A DNA stretch of 11,413 bases from Clostridiaceae bacterium (GTDB lineage Bacteria > Bacillota > Clostridia > Oscillospirales > Butyricicoccaceae), in NCBI GenBank assembly GCA_018383195.1, contig JAGZOP010000062.1, forward strand, positions 1 to 11,413, written 5' to 3'. Positions within the stretch are counted from its first letter, which is position 1. Each line of letters begins with the position of its first letter. This document shows positions 6,049-11,413 of the stretch, in pieces. The position numbers were made by a program, and so were the translations under genes. Below the pieces are notes generated by a model. It was not told where the DNA came from and did no database searches. It saw only the letters and a list, made by a program, of their open reading frames with translations.

Positions 6049-7077
6049 TTAGCCGAGCTTGACGCCGGACTCTTCAATCTTTGCTTCCACTTCTGCGCGG
6101 AAATCTGCTACATTATCCTTGCTCAGAACAACAACATCCAGCGGCTGCTGCTTTTCAACGCTCTCGCCCTTGAGAATCTTCACTGCATTGACAACGCCCT
6201 GATAGCCTTCTTCGATCGGCTGCTGTGCAACCGAACCGCTCATCTCGCCCTTTTCAATCGAATCCATCGCGTTAAAGGTGCCGTCAAAGCCAACGACTAC
6301 AACGTCCTTCATACCCGCTGCCGCAACTGCCTGATATGCGCCAAGCGCCATATCGTCGTTCGTGGAGTAGAACGCCTTGATGTCCGGGTTTGCCTGAATG
6401 ATATTCTCAGCAACGTTAACAGCCTTGCCGCGGTCGGAGTCTGCGGGCTGAACCGCTACAACTTCCAGACCTGCTTCTTCCATTGCCTTCTGTGCGCCTT
6501 CGGAGCGCTGATCGTGTACTGTCTGACCAACCAGACCGCGGATGATTGCAACCTTGTCGCCCTTTTGCAGCTTGGACGCGATGAACTCGCCGCCCTGACG
6601 GCCTGCGTCCAGGTTACCGGTACCAACGAAGCAGGAGTACAGGGACTCATCCTCTGTATTCAGCATTGCATCGATCAGAACCAGAGGAATACCCGCGTTC
6701 TTTACGGTCTGCGCCGCAGAAACCAACGAAGTCGGCTCATTTGCTGCCAGAACAATCGCGTCTACCTTATTGTTGACTGCGTCCTCGACCATGTTGATCT
6801 GCGTTGCAGAGTCAGACTCTGCGTTCGGACCAATGACGTTTACCTTGACGCCGAGTTCCTTGCCTGCCAGCTTTGCGCCAGCCTCGACCATGTGCCAGTA
6901 GTCGCTGTTGAGCGCCATGCAGATGGTGGTGATTTCATATTCGCCATCGCCGCCCGCAGCCGAGGAACCACCTGCCGAAGAGCCGCCTGCCGGCGTCTTC
7001 TTATCTCCGCCGCAGCCTACCAAAGTACCAGTGAGCATGAGTCCGCTCAATACCAGTGCCAGCATTCTTTTTTTCAT
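6049..7077 (-). CDS. Sugar/cyclitol ABC transporter substrate-binding lipoprotein
   Basis: This 342-residue protein is a RbsB/IbpA-type binding protein (Peripla_BP_4 family). A lipoprotein signal peptide ends in the lipobox LVGC with C22 as the lipid-modified cysteine. A Gly/Ser/Ala-rich tether (about 31-43) follows, then the two-lobed binding domain. Typical family segments are VDAIVLAANEPTSL (105-118), the conserved NDDMALGAYQA (240-250), VVGFDG (261-266) and QQP (285-287). It would be anchored on the outer face of the membrane and deliver its ligand to the permease encoded just upstream. TCCTCCTT on the + strand (7085-7092) is the complement of its AAGGAGGA site, 7 bases before the start. 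It is the last gene of the three-gene operon, after a 61-base gap and before the terminator. Context with iolG and iolI favours myo-inositol or another cyclitol as ligand; ribose, xylose or galactose cannot be excluded from the sequence. Confidence 0.93.
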   Translation of the reverse strand: MKKRMLALVLSGLMLTGTLVGCGGDKKTPAGGSSAGGSSAAGGDGEYEITTICMALNSDYWHMVEAGAKLAGKELGVKVNVIGPNAESDSATQINMVEDAVNNKVDAIVLAANEPTSLVSAAQTVKNAGIPLVLIDAMLNTEDESLYSCFVGTGNLDAGRQGGEFIASKLQKGDKVAIIRGLVGQTVHDQRSEGAQKAMEEAGLEVVAVQPADSDRGKAVNVAENIIQANPDIKAFYSTNDDMALGAYQAVAAAGMKDVVVVGFDGTFNAMDSIEKGEMSGSVAQQPIEEGYQGVVNAVKILKGESVEKQQPLDVVVLSKDNVADFRAEVEAKIEESGVKLG

Positions 7078-7138
7078 TGTTCTTTCCTCCTTAGTGAATG
7101 GGGTTATTCTCTTCCTCTCGTGAGGGGTGCTACAAATT

Positions 7139-8161
7139 TTATGCCGCAGCCGTCTCTTCCTTCTTCATGCGCTTGACACGCTTGAAGCCGCCGCCGCGTA
7201 CCACGTCGATGAATACCGCAACGATGATAATCGCGCCGAGGAAAATGGTCTGCATATCCGAAGATACGTTCAAAAGGTTCAGACCGTTGCGCAGAACCGA
7301 AATCAGCAGGACGCCGGTAAAGGTGCCGAGCACGTTGCCCTTGCCGCCGAAGAAGCTGGTGCCGCCGATAATAACCGCTGCAATCGCGTCGTTCTCCAGC
7401 AGGTTGCCGGACAGCGGATATGCCGAGTCGGTACGGCCGGTCAGCATGATGCCGCCGAGCGCTGCCATCACGCCCGAAATCACGTAAACGCTGGTGCGTA
7501 CAAAATCAACATTGATACCGGACAAGCCTGCCGTATTGATGTTGCCGCCAACCGCATAAATATGTCTGCCGAGGGTGGTGTAGTTCAGGAATACACTGAA
7601 CAGGATGTACATAATCAGCATGAGGACGAACGATACCGGAATCTTGCCGAGCAGGGAATCCTGATTGCTGCTCAGGAACGACGAGCCCGCCCACTTGATT
7701 GCCAGCGGCATGCCTGCAATCGGGGTTGCGCCCGTGATGACCAGACCGATGCCCTTATAGATATTCTGCGTGCCAAGGGTCGAAATAAACGGATGGGGCA
7801 GCTTGCACTTGGTCAGAAGCAGACCGTTTACCAGACCAAGCAGTGCGCCGGTAACGATACAGATGATAATGCACAAAATCGGGTTCAGTTCCATCTCAAC
7901 CGCGCACTTCGCCATCACGATTGTGGACAGCGTCATGGTGTAGCCGATGGACAGGTCGATGCCCGCGGTCAGGATACAAACCATCATGCCGAGCGACAGG
8001 AAGCCGTTCAGCGCAGTCTGACGCGCGACGTTCATCAGGTTGCCTACTGTAAGAAAGTTTTCATTTTTAAACGCAAGGAACGCGCCGAGCAGAAGCAATG
8101 CCACCAGAGGACCCGCCTTGCCGATCAGTTCCTTTGCTTTGGATACCGCAGTGTTATTCAT
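7139..8161 (-). CDS. Sugar ABC transporter permease (RbsC type)
   Basis: This 340-residue polytopic membrane protein belongs to the BPD_transp_2 group of permeases, with the usual length and helix pattern. Characteristic segments are ILTAGIDLSIGYTM (63-76), the PHPFISTLGTQNIYKG stretch, GRHIYAVGGNINTAGLSGINV in the second half, where the cytoplasmic loop contacts the ATPase, and AAVIIGGTSFFGGKGNVLGT. It probably forms a homodimer that is the transport channel. The start codon overlaps the ATPase stop as ATGA, with GGGAGGT (8170-8176) 8 bases upstream, so the two are translationally coupled. It is the second gene of the operon, and the binding-protein gene follows after 61 bases. The C-terminus is Lys/Arg-rich (GGGFKRVKRMKKEE), which is common. 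The substrate is set mainly by the binding protein. Confidence 0.94.
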   Translation of the reverse strand: MNNTAVSKAKELIGKAGPLVALLLLGAFLAFKNENFLTVGNLMNVARQTALNGFLSLGMMVCILTAGIDLSIGYTMTLSTIVMAKCAVEMELNPILCIIICIVTGALLGLVNGLLLTKCKLPHPFISTLGTQNIYKGIGLVITGATPIAGMPLAIKWAGSSFLSSNQDSLLGKIPVSFVLMLIMYILFSVFLNYTTLGRHIYAVGGNINTAGLSGINVDFVRTSVYVISGVMAALGGIMLTGRTDSAYPLSGNLLENDAIAAVIIGGTSFFGGKGNVLGTFTGVLLISVLRNGLNLLNVSSDMQTIFLGAIIIVAVFIDVVRGGGFKRVKRMKKEETAAA

Positions 8162-9711
8162 TCCAGTTTACCTCCCGTTGCCAGCGTCAGGATTTCTTCC
8201 TGACCGTAATTTCCGTCGTTCGGGACAATGCCGGTCTGCCGGCCTTCATACATCACCATGACACGGTCGCTCATTCCGAGAATTTCTTCCATTTCCGAGG
8301 AAACCATGATGATCGACGCGCCCTGTTCCAGAAGCTGGTTCATGATATTGTAAATCTCAACCTTTGCGCCAACGTCAACGCCCTTGGTCGGCTCGTCAAA
8401 GATAAAGACCTTTGCACCGGTCAGCAGCCATTTCATAATGACAATCTTCTGCTGGTTGCCGCCCGAGAAGTTCACCGAAAGCTTATCCGGCTGCATGGGG
8501 CGCAGATTCAGATAGTTTCCATATTCCTCGACCATTTTCCGGCGCTTTTTGTTATCAATCAGTCCGAATTTGTTCTTAAACTGCCGCATGGTAACAATGG
8601 TGCCGTTCTCAATCACGTCATGAATGAGGATCAGCCCCTCTTCCTTGCGGTTCTCCGTGATGAGGACAACGCCCTTTTTAATCGCGTCCTGCGGGTTTTT
8701 AATGTTTACTTCTTCGCCCTCAATATAGATATGTCCGTCCGCCAGAGGGTCTGCACCAAAAATAGCGCGCATGGTCTCGGTGCGCCCTGCGCCAACCAGA
8801 CCGAATACGCCGAGCATTTCGCCCTTACGAACCGAAAATCCGACATTGTCGAACTTGTCTGCGCTCAGTCCCTCACAGCGGAATACTTCCTCGCCGATCG
8901 GCACATTCCGCTTCGGGAATTTCTCTTCGAGCGACCGTCCAACCATCATCTTGATGATCTGATCCTCTGTTACGCCTGCCACGTCAATCGTCGGACCGGA
9001 GTTCTGACCATTTTTCAGCACCGTAACCTTATGTCCAACCTCTTTTGCCTCGTCCAGCTTGTGCGTGATAAACAGAATGGAGACGCCGTCCTTCTCGTTG
9101 AGTTCCTTCATGAGCTTCAAGAGGAAATCAATCTCTTTGCGGCTGAGCGACGAGGTCGGTTCATCCATGATGAGCAGCTTTGCATTGCGGTCAATCGCGC
9201 GGGCGATTTCGACCAGCTGCCGCTGACCCATGCCGAGCTTTTCCATCGGCGTATCTACGTCGAGATCGGCAAGACCCACACGCTCAAGCGCCTTCTTCGC
9301 ACAGCGCTTTTGCTCCTTCCAGTCGATGAGTCCTCCCTTGCGCTTCTCGAACCCGAGATACATGTTCTCAACAACACTCAGGCAGGGAATATTGCTCAGC
9401 TCCTGATAGATGACCGCGATACCAAGGTCATACGCATCCTGAATGCTGTGCAGCTTGACCGGCTCGCCCATCCATAACATTTCGCCGCCCTCGGGCTTGT
9501 TAATGCCGATGATGGTCTTAATCATTGTGGACTTGCCTGCGCCGTTTTCACCAAGTAGCAGATGGACTTCACCCTGCTGTATAGTGAGGTTCACATGGCT
9601 GAGCGCCACGACGCCGGGGAAGATCTTGGTGATATCGCGCATTTCCAGCAGAGGCACCTGCTTTTTGCCTGCTCCCGTCTGCTCCATGACAGGGCGCGTG
9701 CTTTCTGACAT
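8158..9711 (-). CDS. Sugar ABC transporter ATPase with two nucleotide-binding domains (RbsA/MglA type)
   Basis: This 517-residue protein carries two fused ABC domains, as usual for CUT2 importers. The first has Walker A GENGAGKST (54-62), a signature LGMGQRQ (159-165, Met for the usual Ser) and Walker B LLIMDEP (179-185). The second has a degenerate P-loop GLVGAGRTE (304-312), lacking the lysine, then SGGNQQK (416-422) and VFIFDEP (435-441). The asymmetric second site is normal for this family. It powers import by the permease encoded next. The start is set at the ATG at 9711: AAGGAGGA (9718-9725) lies 6 bases upstream of it, but touches a GTG two codons earlier with no spacing, so that GTG is unlikely to be used. 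It is the first gene of the operon, about 75 bases from the predicted transcription start. Confidence 0.95.
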   Translation of the reverse strand: MSESTRPVMEQTGAGKKQVPLLEMRDITKIFPGVVALSHVNLTIQQGEVHLLLGENGAGKSTMIKTIIGINKPEGGEMLWMGEPVKLHSIQDAYDLGIAVIYQELSNIPCLSVVENMYLGFEKRKGGLIDWKEQKRCAKKALERVGLADLDVDTPMEKLGMGQRQLVEIARAIDRNAKLLIMDEPTSSLSRKEIDFLLKLMKELNEKDGVSILFITHKLDEAKEVGHKVTVLKNGQNSGPTIDVAGVTEDQIIKMMVGRSLEEKFPKRNVPIGEEVFRCEGLSADKFDNVGFSVRKGEMLGVFGLVGAGRTETMRAIFGADPLADGHIYIEGEEVNIKNPQDAIKKGVVLITENRKEEGLILIHDVIENGTIVTMRQFKNKFGLIDNKKRRKMVEEYGNYLNLRPMQPDKLSVNFSGGNQQKIVIMKWLLTGAKVFIFDEPTKGVDVGAKVEIYNIMNQLLEQGASIIMVSSEMEEILGMSDRVMVMYEGRQTGIVPNDGNYGQEEILTLATGGKLE

Positions 9712-9717
9712 CTTCAC

Positions 9718-9725
9718 TCCTCCTT
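9718..9725 (-). promoter_or_regulatory. Ribosome-binding site deciding the ATPase start
   Basis: On the - strand AAGGAGGA ends 6 bases before the ATG at 9711 and abuts a GTG at 9717. The spacing supports the ATG and removes two residues from the longest reading frame. Confidence 0.85.
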
Positions 9726-9742
9726 GCTTCTCTTCCTACGAT

Positions 9743-9759
9743 CGGTGATCTTATCACCG
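9743..9759 (-). repeat. Perfect inverted repeat in the ABC operon leader
   Basis: CGGTGAT (9743-9749) and ATCACCG (9753-9759) form a seven-pair hairpin with a three-base loop. It lies between the predicted transcription start and the RBS, without a T-tract, so it is not a terminator. It could be an mRNA-stabilising hairpin or a second operator. Confidence 0.6.
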
Positions 9760-9765
9760 CCTGTT

Positions 9766-9788
9766 TAACATGTTCCGCGAACTTGTTA
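9766..9788. promoter_or_regulatory. 23-bp operator-like inverted repeat at the ABC transcription start
   Basis: The arms TAACATGTTC (9766-9775) and GAACTTGTTA (9779-9788) match at nine of ten positions around a CGC centre. With the predicted start of transcription near 9787, the repeat covers roughly the first 20 transcribed bases, a classic repressor position. The best candidate binder is the LacI-family protein of this window, by context only. In RNA it would also form a 5'-end hairpin. Confidence 0.55.
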
Positions 9789-9793
9789 TTCAT

Positions 9794-9822
9794 AGTATAT
9801 TTCACACTTTATCATATGTCAA
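9794..9822 (-). promoter_or_regulatory. Sigma-A promoter of the ABC transporter operon
   Basis: On the - strand a perfect TTGACA (9817-9822) and TATACT (9794-9799) are separated by exactly 17 bases. Transcription would start near 9787, giving a leader of about 75 bases to the ATPase gene. This is the best promoter match in the window. Confidence 0.8.
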
Positions 9823-9847
9823 TCATATTTATCACGATATATTTCAC
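9796..9847. repeat. Direct repeat TATATTTCAC flanking the ABC promoter
   Basis: The ten bases TATATTTCAC occur at 9796-9805, over the -10, and again at 9838-9847, upstream of the -35. The start-to-start distance is 42 bases, or four helical turns. Further TCAC words at 9832 and 9855 are spaced about one turn either side of the one at 9844. Function is unknown. Confidence 0.45.
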
Positions 9848-9895
9848 GAAAAAATCACATATAAAATATGCAACATGCACGACATAATACGATTT

Positions 9896-9907
9896 AACGA
9901 ATTCGTT
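9896..9907. repeat. Perfect 12-bp palindrome
   Basis: AACGAATTCGTT is fully self-complementary. It lies upstream of the ABC promoter in the divergent control region and is a possible binding site, although short palindromes can arise by chance in AT-rich DNA. Confidence 0.45.
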
Positions 9908-9948
9908 TTTATTTATATTTTCCCACTCGCTCATCATTTCTTTACATT

Positions 9949-9960
9949 ATATGCGCATAT
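9949..9960. repeat. Perfect 12-bp palindrome
   Basis: ATATGCGCATAT is fully self-complementary, and its centre is 53 bases, about five helical turns, from that of the palindrome at 9896. The core TATGCGCA recurs at 10013-10020. It is a possible regulator site. Confidence 0.45.
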
Positions 9961-10111
9961 TTAGCACCTTTCTCGCACGCAATACGCCCTTATATTATAA
10001 ATATCACATTTTTATGCGCACAATATTTTTCTATCTGTACATTTGCAAGGACACTTTTCTTTTTTGGCGCTTTTCACAATTTTTCTTTTCATATTTGTAA
10101 TATTAAACTTG

Positions 10112-10139
10112 TTGACATTTTCATATTATGTGATATGAT
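10112..10139 (+). promoter_or_regulatory. Sigma-A promoter of iolG
   Basis: A perfect TTGACA (10112-10117) and TATGAT (10134-10139) are 16 bases apart, predicting a start near 10146 and a 65-base leader. An inverted repeat, TCATAT (10121-10126) and ATATGA (10133-10138), lies across the spacer and -10, where a bound repressor would block polymerase. Confidence 0.72.
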
Positions 10140-10162
10140 AATTCCAACAAAGAAAACAACCC

Positions 10163-10176
10163 GAGCAAAGTTGCTC
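10163..10176 (+). repeat. Small inverted repeat in the iolG leader
   Basis: GAGCAA (10163-10168) and TTGCTC (10171-10176) are perfect inverted copies separated by two bases. As RNA this gives a five-pair hairpin with a four-base loop between the predicted transcription start and the RBS. It has no T-tract. It could be an operator or simply a leader hairpin. Confidence 0.4.
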
Positions 10177-10211
10177 TGGTGAATTGCAAAATGACATTGG
10201 AGGAGATTCCT

Positions 10212-11213
10212 ATGAAAAAAACATTAGGTGTAGGCGTCATCGGTCTCGGCCGTCTGGGCTATCAGCATACCATGAACGTCACCCGCACGATGGGCGCACG
10301 CCTGGTTGCAGTTTCCGACCCGTTCCCGGCAGCACTGGAGCGCGGCGTTGAAGATTTCGGCGTAACCGGTTATGCCGACTACAAGGAAATGCTCAAGGAC
10401 CCAGCTGTCGAGGCTGTTGTTGTTGCAACCCCGACCCAGACCCACTACGATGTTCTGATGGACGTCATCGCAGCAGGCAAGCCGATCTTCGTTGAAAAGC
10501 CGATCACCTTTACGGTAGAAGAGGCTGAGAAGATCATGGAAGCTGTCGAAAAGGCTGGTCTTTACTTGCAGGTAGGCTTTATGCGCCGCTTTGACCCCGG
10601 TCATGTTGCTGCCAAGAAAATGATCGAGTCCGGCGCTTGCGGCAAGCCGATTTACATCCACGACTGCCAGCGCGACCCCAACGGTCCTCCCCCGGCATAT
10701 GTTCCGCAGTCCGGTGGTCTGTTCGTAGACATGGGTATCCACGACCTCGACGTTGCTCGTTGGCTGATGGGCTGCGAGATCACCGAGATCTACGCACAGG
10801 GCGCCGTTCTGAAGCATGAGTTCCTTAAGGAGCTGAACGATGTGGACGACGGTCAGATGCTGCTCAAGTTCCAGAACGGCGGTCTCGGCATGATCGAAAT
10901 CAGCCGCAACGCAAACGATGTTTACGACACCCGCACCGAAGTCATCGGTCTCACAAAGAGCGTATTCGTTGGTCAGGAGCAGCTGACCCCGTTCAAGACC
11001 GTTGGCGGACAGGAAATCACGTTCGATATGGCAAACTGGTGCCTCGGCCGCTTCAAAGATGCTTACGAACTGGAAATGGCTGCATTTGTTGAGAATGTCC
11101 TGGCAGGCAAGCCGTCCCCGGTTACCGCATACGACGGCATGATGGGCATCAAGCTGGCGCTGACCGCAACCGCTTCGTTCCGCGAGAACAAACCCATGCA
11201 ACTGACTTATTAA
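10212..11213 (+). CDS. iolG: IolG-like inositol 2-dehydrogenase (Gfo/Idh/MocA family)
   Basis: This 333-residue protein is a Gfo/Idh/MocA oxidoreductase closest in look to myo-inositol 2-dehydrogenase, which oxidises myo-inositol to 2-keto-myo-inositol with NAD. The N-terminal Rossmann fold has GLGRLG (11-16) and D36 at the end of the second strand, suiting NAD over NADP. EKP (95-97) supplies catalytic K96. GFMRRFDPG (122-130) and the GGLFVDMGIHDLDVARWL stretch (168-185) supply D173 and H177, matching the Lys-Asp-His set of IolG at nearly the same numbers. YDTRTEVIG (238-246) is also IolG-like. The start at 10212 has GGAGGA 7 bases upstream; an in-frame GTG at 10179 has no RBS. It is divergent from the ABC operon and followed by an iolI-like gene. 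Scyllo-inositol or another cyclitol dehydrogenase remains possible. Confidence 0.87.
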   Translation: MKKTLGVGVIGLGRLGYQHTMNVTRTMGARLVAVSDPFPAALERGVEDFGVTGYADYKEMLKDPAVEAVVVATPTQTHYDVLMDVIAAGKPIFVEKPITFTVEEAEKIMEAVEKAGLYLQVGFMRRFDPGHVAAKKMIESGACGKPIYIHDCQRDPNGPPPAYVPQSGGLFVDMGIHDLDVARWLMGCEITEIYAQGAVLKHEFLKELNDVDDGQMLLKFQNGGLGMIEISRNANDVYDTRTEVIGLTKSVFVGQEQLTPFKTVGGQEITFDMANWCLGRFKDAYELEMAAFVENVLAGKPSPVTAYDGMMGIKLALTATASFRENKPMQLTY

Positions 11214-11252
11214 TCTCTTCTTCTCTCTATATTCTCTTATTTTTCTCACCGG

Positions 11253-11288
11253 AAACGGCAGGACACCATCTGGCGTCCTGCCGTTTTT
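11253..11288 (+). terminator. Intrinsic terminator between iolG and iolI
   Basis: Bases 11253-11264 (core ACGGCAGGAC) pair perfectly with 11275-11286 (core GTCCTGCCGT) to give a twelve-pair stem with a ten-base loop, ending in five T at 11284-11288. It starts about 40 bases after the iolG stop and ends 26 bases before the iolI start. It should end or reduce transcription between two genes of the same pathway. Confidence 0.85.
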
Positions 11289-11314
11289 GCAAATCATCTT
11301 AAGGAGTTGTTTTT

Positions 11315-11413
11315 ATGCTGCAATTAGGATTTAACGAAGCAACCTGCAAGGAAAATTCGGACGTAGAGCGCGACCTTGCGCTGTGCGAAAAATATGGCTA
11401 CGACTACATCGAG
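11315..11413 (+). CDS. iolI: IolI-like 2-keto-myo-inositol isomerase, N-terminal fragment
   Basis: Only the first 33 residues are inside the window; the gene continues to the right. The fragment MLQLGFNEATCKENS followed by a DLALCEKYGYDYIE segment follows the start of Bacillus subtilis IolI closely as I recall it: an FNEAT strand, an ENS turn, and DLxLCEKxGYDYIE forming the first helix and second strand of a xylose-isomerase-like TIM barrel. IolI interconverts 2-keto-myo-inositol and 1-keto-D-chiro-inositol using a bound divalent metal. AAGGAG (11301-11306) lies 8 bases before the ATG. Its position after iolG agrees with the call. The metal-binding residues lie outside the window, so a related sugar-phosphate isomerase/epimerase such as IolE cannot be excluded. 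Confidence 0.75.
   Translation, partial: MLQLGFNEATCKENSDVERDLALCEKYGYDYIE

Larger units (their letters stand above)
9712..10211. other. Divergent control region between the ABC operon and iolG
   Basis: This 500-base AT-rich stretch has no convincing gene. It holds the leftward ABC promoter (9794-9822), the rightward iolG promoter (10112-10139), the two leaders and several inverted or direct repeats listed separately. The roughly 290 bases between the two promoters are unusually long for a simple divergent pair and contain two perfect 12-bp palindromes, which suggests binding of one or more regulators. Confidence 0.75.

Noticed and set aside
7098..7135. Possible hairpin between permease and binding-protein genes
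   Set aside because: Only a four-pair CCTC/GAGG stem could be drawn, with no T-tract. This is too weak to call.
8098..9477. Long open frame (459 codons) on the + strand opposite the ABC ATPase
   Set aside because: It lies almost entirely antisense to a clear double-ATPase gene, has no RBS or promoter, and its composition is that of a frame shadow.
10121..10138. CRP-type or cre (CcpA) site near the iolG promoter
   Set aside because: The TGTGA-like word is not paired with a TCACA at the right spacing, and no match to the cre consensus with its central CG was found. It is kept only as a generic inverted repeat.
10179..10211. GTG start for iolG at 10179
   Set aside because: No RBS precedes it, while the ATG at 10212 has GGAGGA at the right distance and gives the normal IolG N-terminus.
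10224..11297. Long open frame (357 codons) on the - strand opposite iolG
   Set aside because: It mirrors the codon structure of iolG, crosses the iolG-iolI terminator, has no RBS, and its product has no recognisable domain. It is an antisense shadow of a GC-rich gene.

Overview
The window reads as a chromosomal segment of a Gram-positive anaerobe of the class Clostridia. Ribosome-binding sites are strong (AAGGAGG type), the sigma-A-type promoters are TTGACA/TATAAT-like, intrinsic terminators are clear, and the coding regions are GC-rich and set in AT-rich intergenic DNA. A gut Oscillospirales/Butyricicoccus-like lineage would fit, but that placement is an impression and not a measurement.

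Layout. (1) 1-1540, + strand: the C-terminal end of a ClC chloride channel/antiporter, then thiE (thiamine phosphate synthase), whose stop overlaps the start of a HAD-family phosphatase. (2) 1565-3818, + strand: a promoter followed at once by a terminator-like hairpin, a MATE efflux transporter, a PlsC-type acyltransferase whose RBS lies inside the end of the MATE gene, and a bidirectional terminator. (3) 3828-5137, - strand: a LacI-family regulator with an unusually short hinge, followed by a 60-residue protein of unknown function. (4) about 5140-6004: a markedly AT-rich islet with one gene, a membrane-anchored XRE-type regulator on the - strand. (5) 6005-9822, - strand: a complete CUT2/ribose-type sugar ABC transporter operon (ATPase, permease, lipoprotein binding protein) with a good promoter and terminator. 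(6) 9712-10211: a 500-base divergent control region holding both promoters and several inverted repeats. (7) 10212-11413, + strand: an IolG-like inositol 2-dehydrogenase, an intrinsic terminator, and the start of an IolI-like 2-keto-myo-inositol isomerase that runs off the window.

How the parts may work together. Sections 3 and 5-7 together look like an inositol (or related cyclitol) uptake and catabolism locus. The binding protein, permease and double ATPase would import the substrate, IolG would oxidise it to the 2-keto form, and IolI would isomerise that product. The LacI protein is the likely regulator, and a 23-bp inverted repeat over the predicted transcription start of the transporter is its best candidate operator. 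The enzyme assignments rest on recognisable motifs. The transported substrate and the regulator-operator pairing are inferences.

No CRISPR array, rRNA, tRNA, insertion sequence or phage gene was seen. I found no clearly unprecedented system. The points most worth a second look are the short-hinge LacI, the divergent control region, the promoter-hairpin unit before the MATE gene, the terminator between iolG and iolI, and the AT-rich XRE islet.
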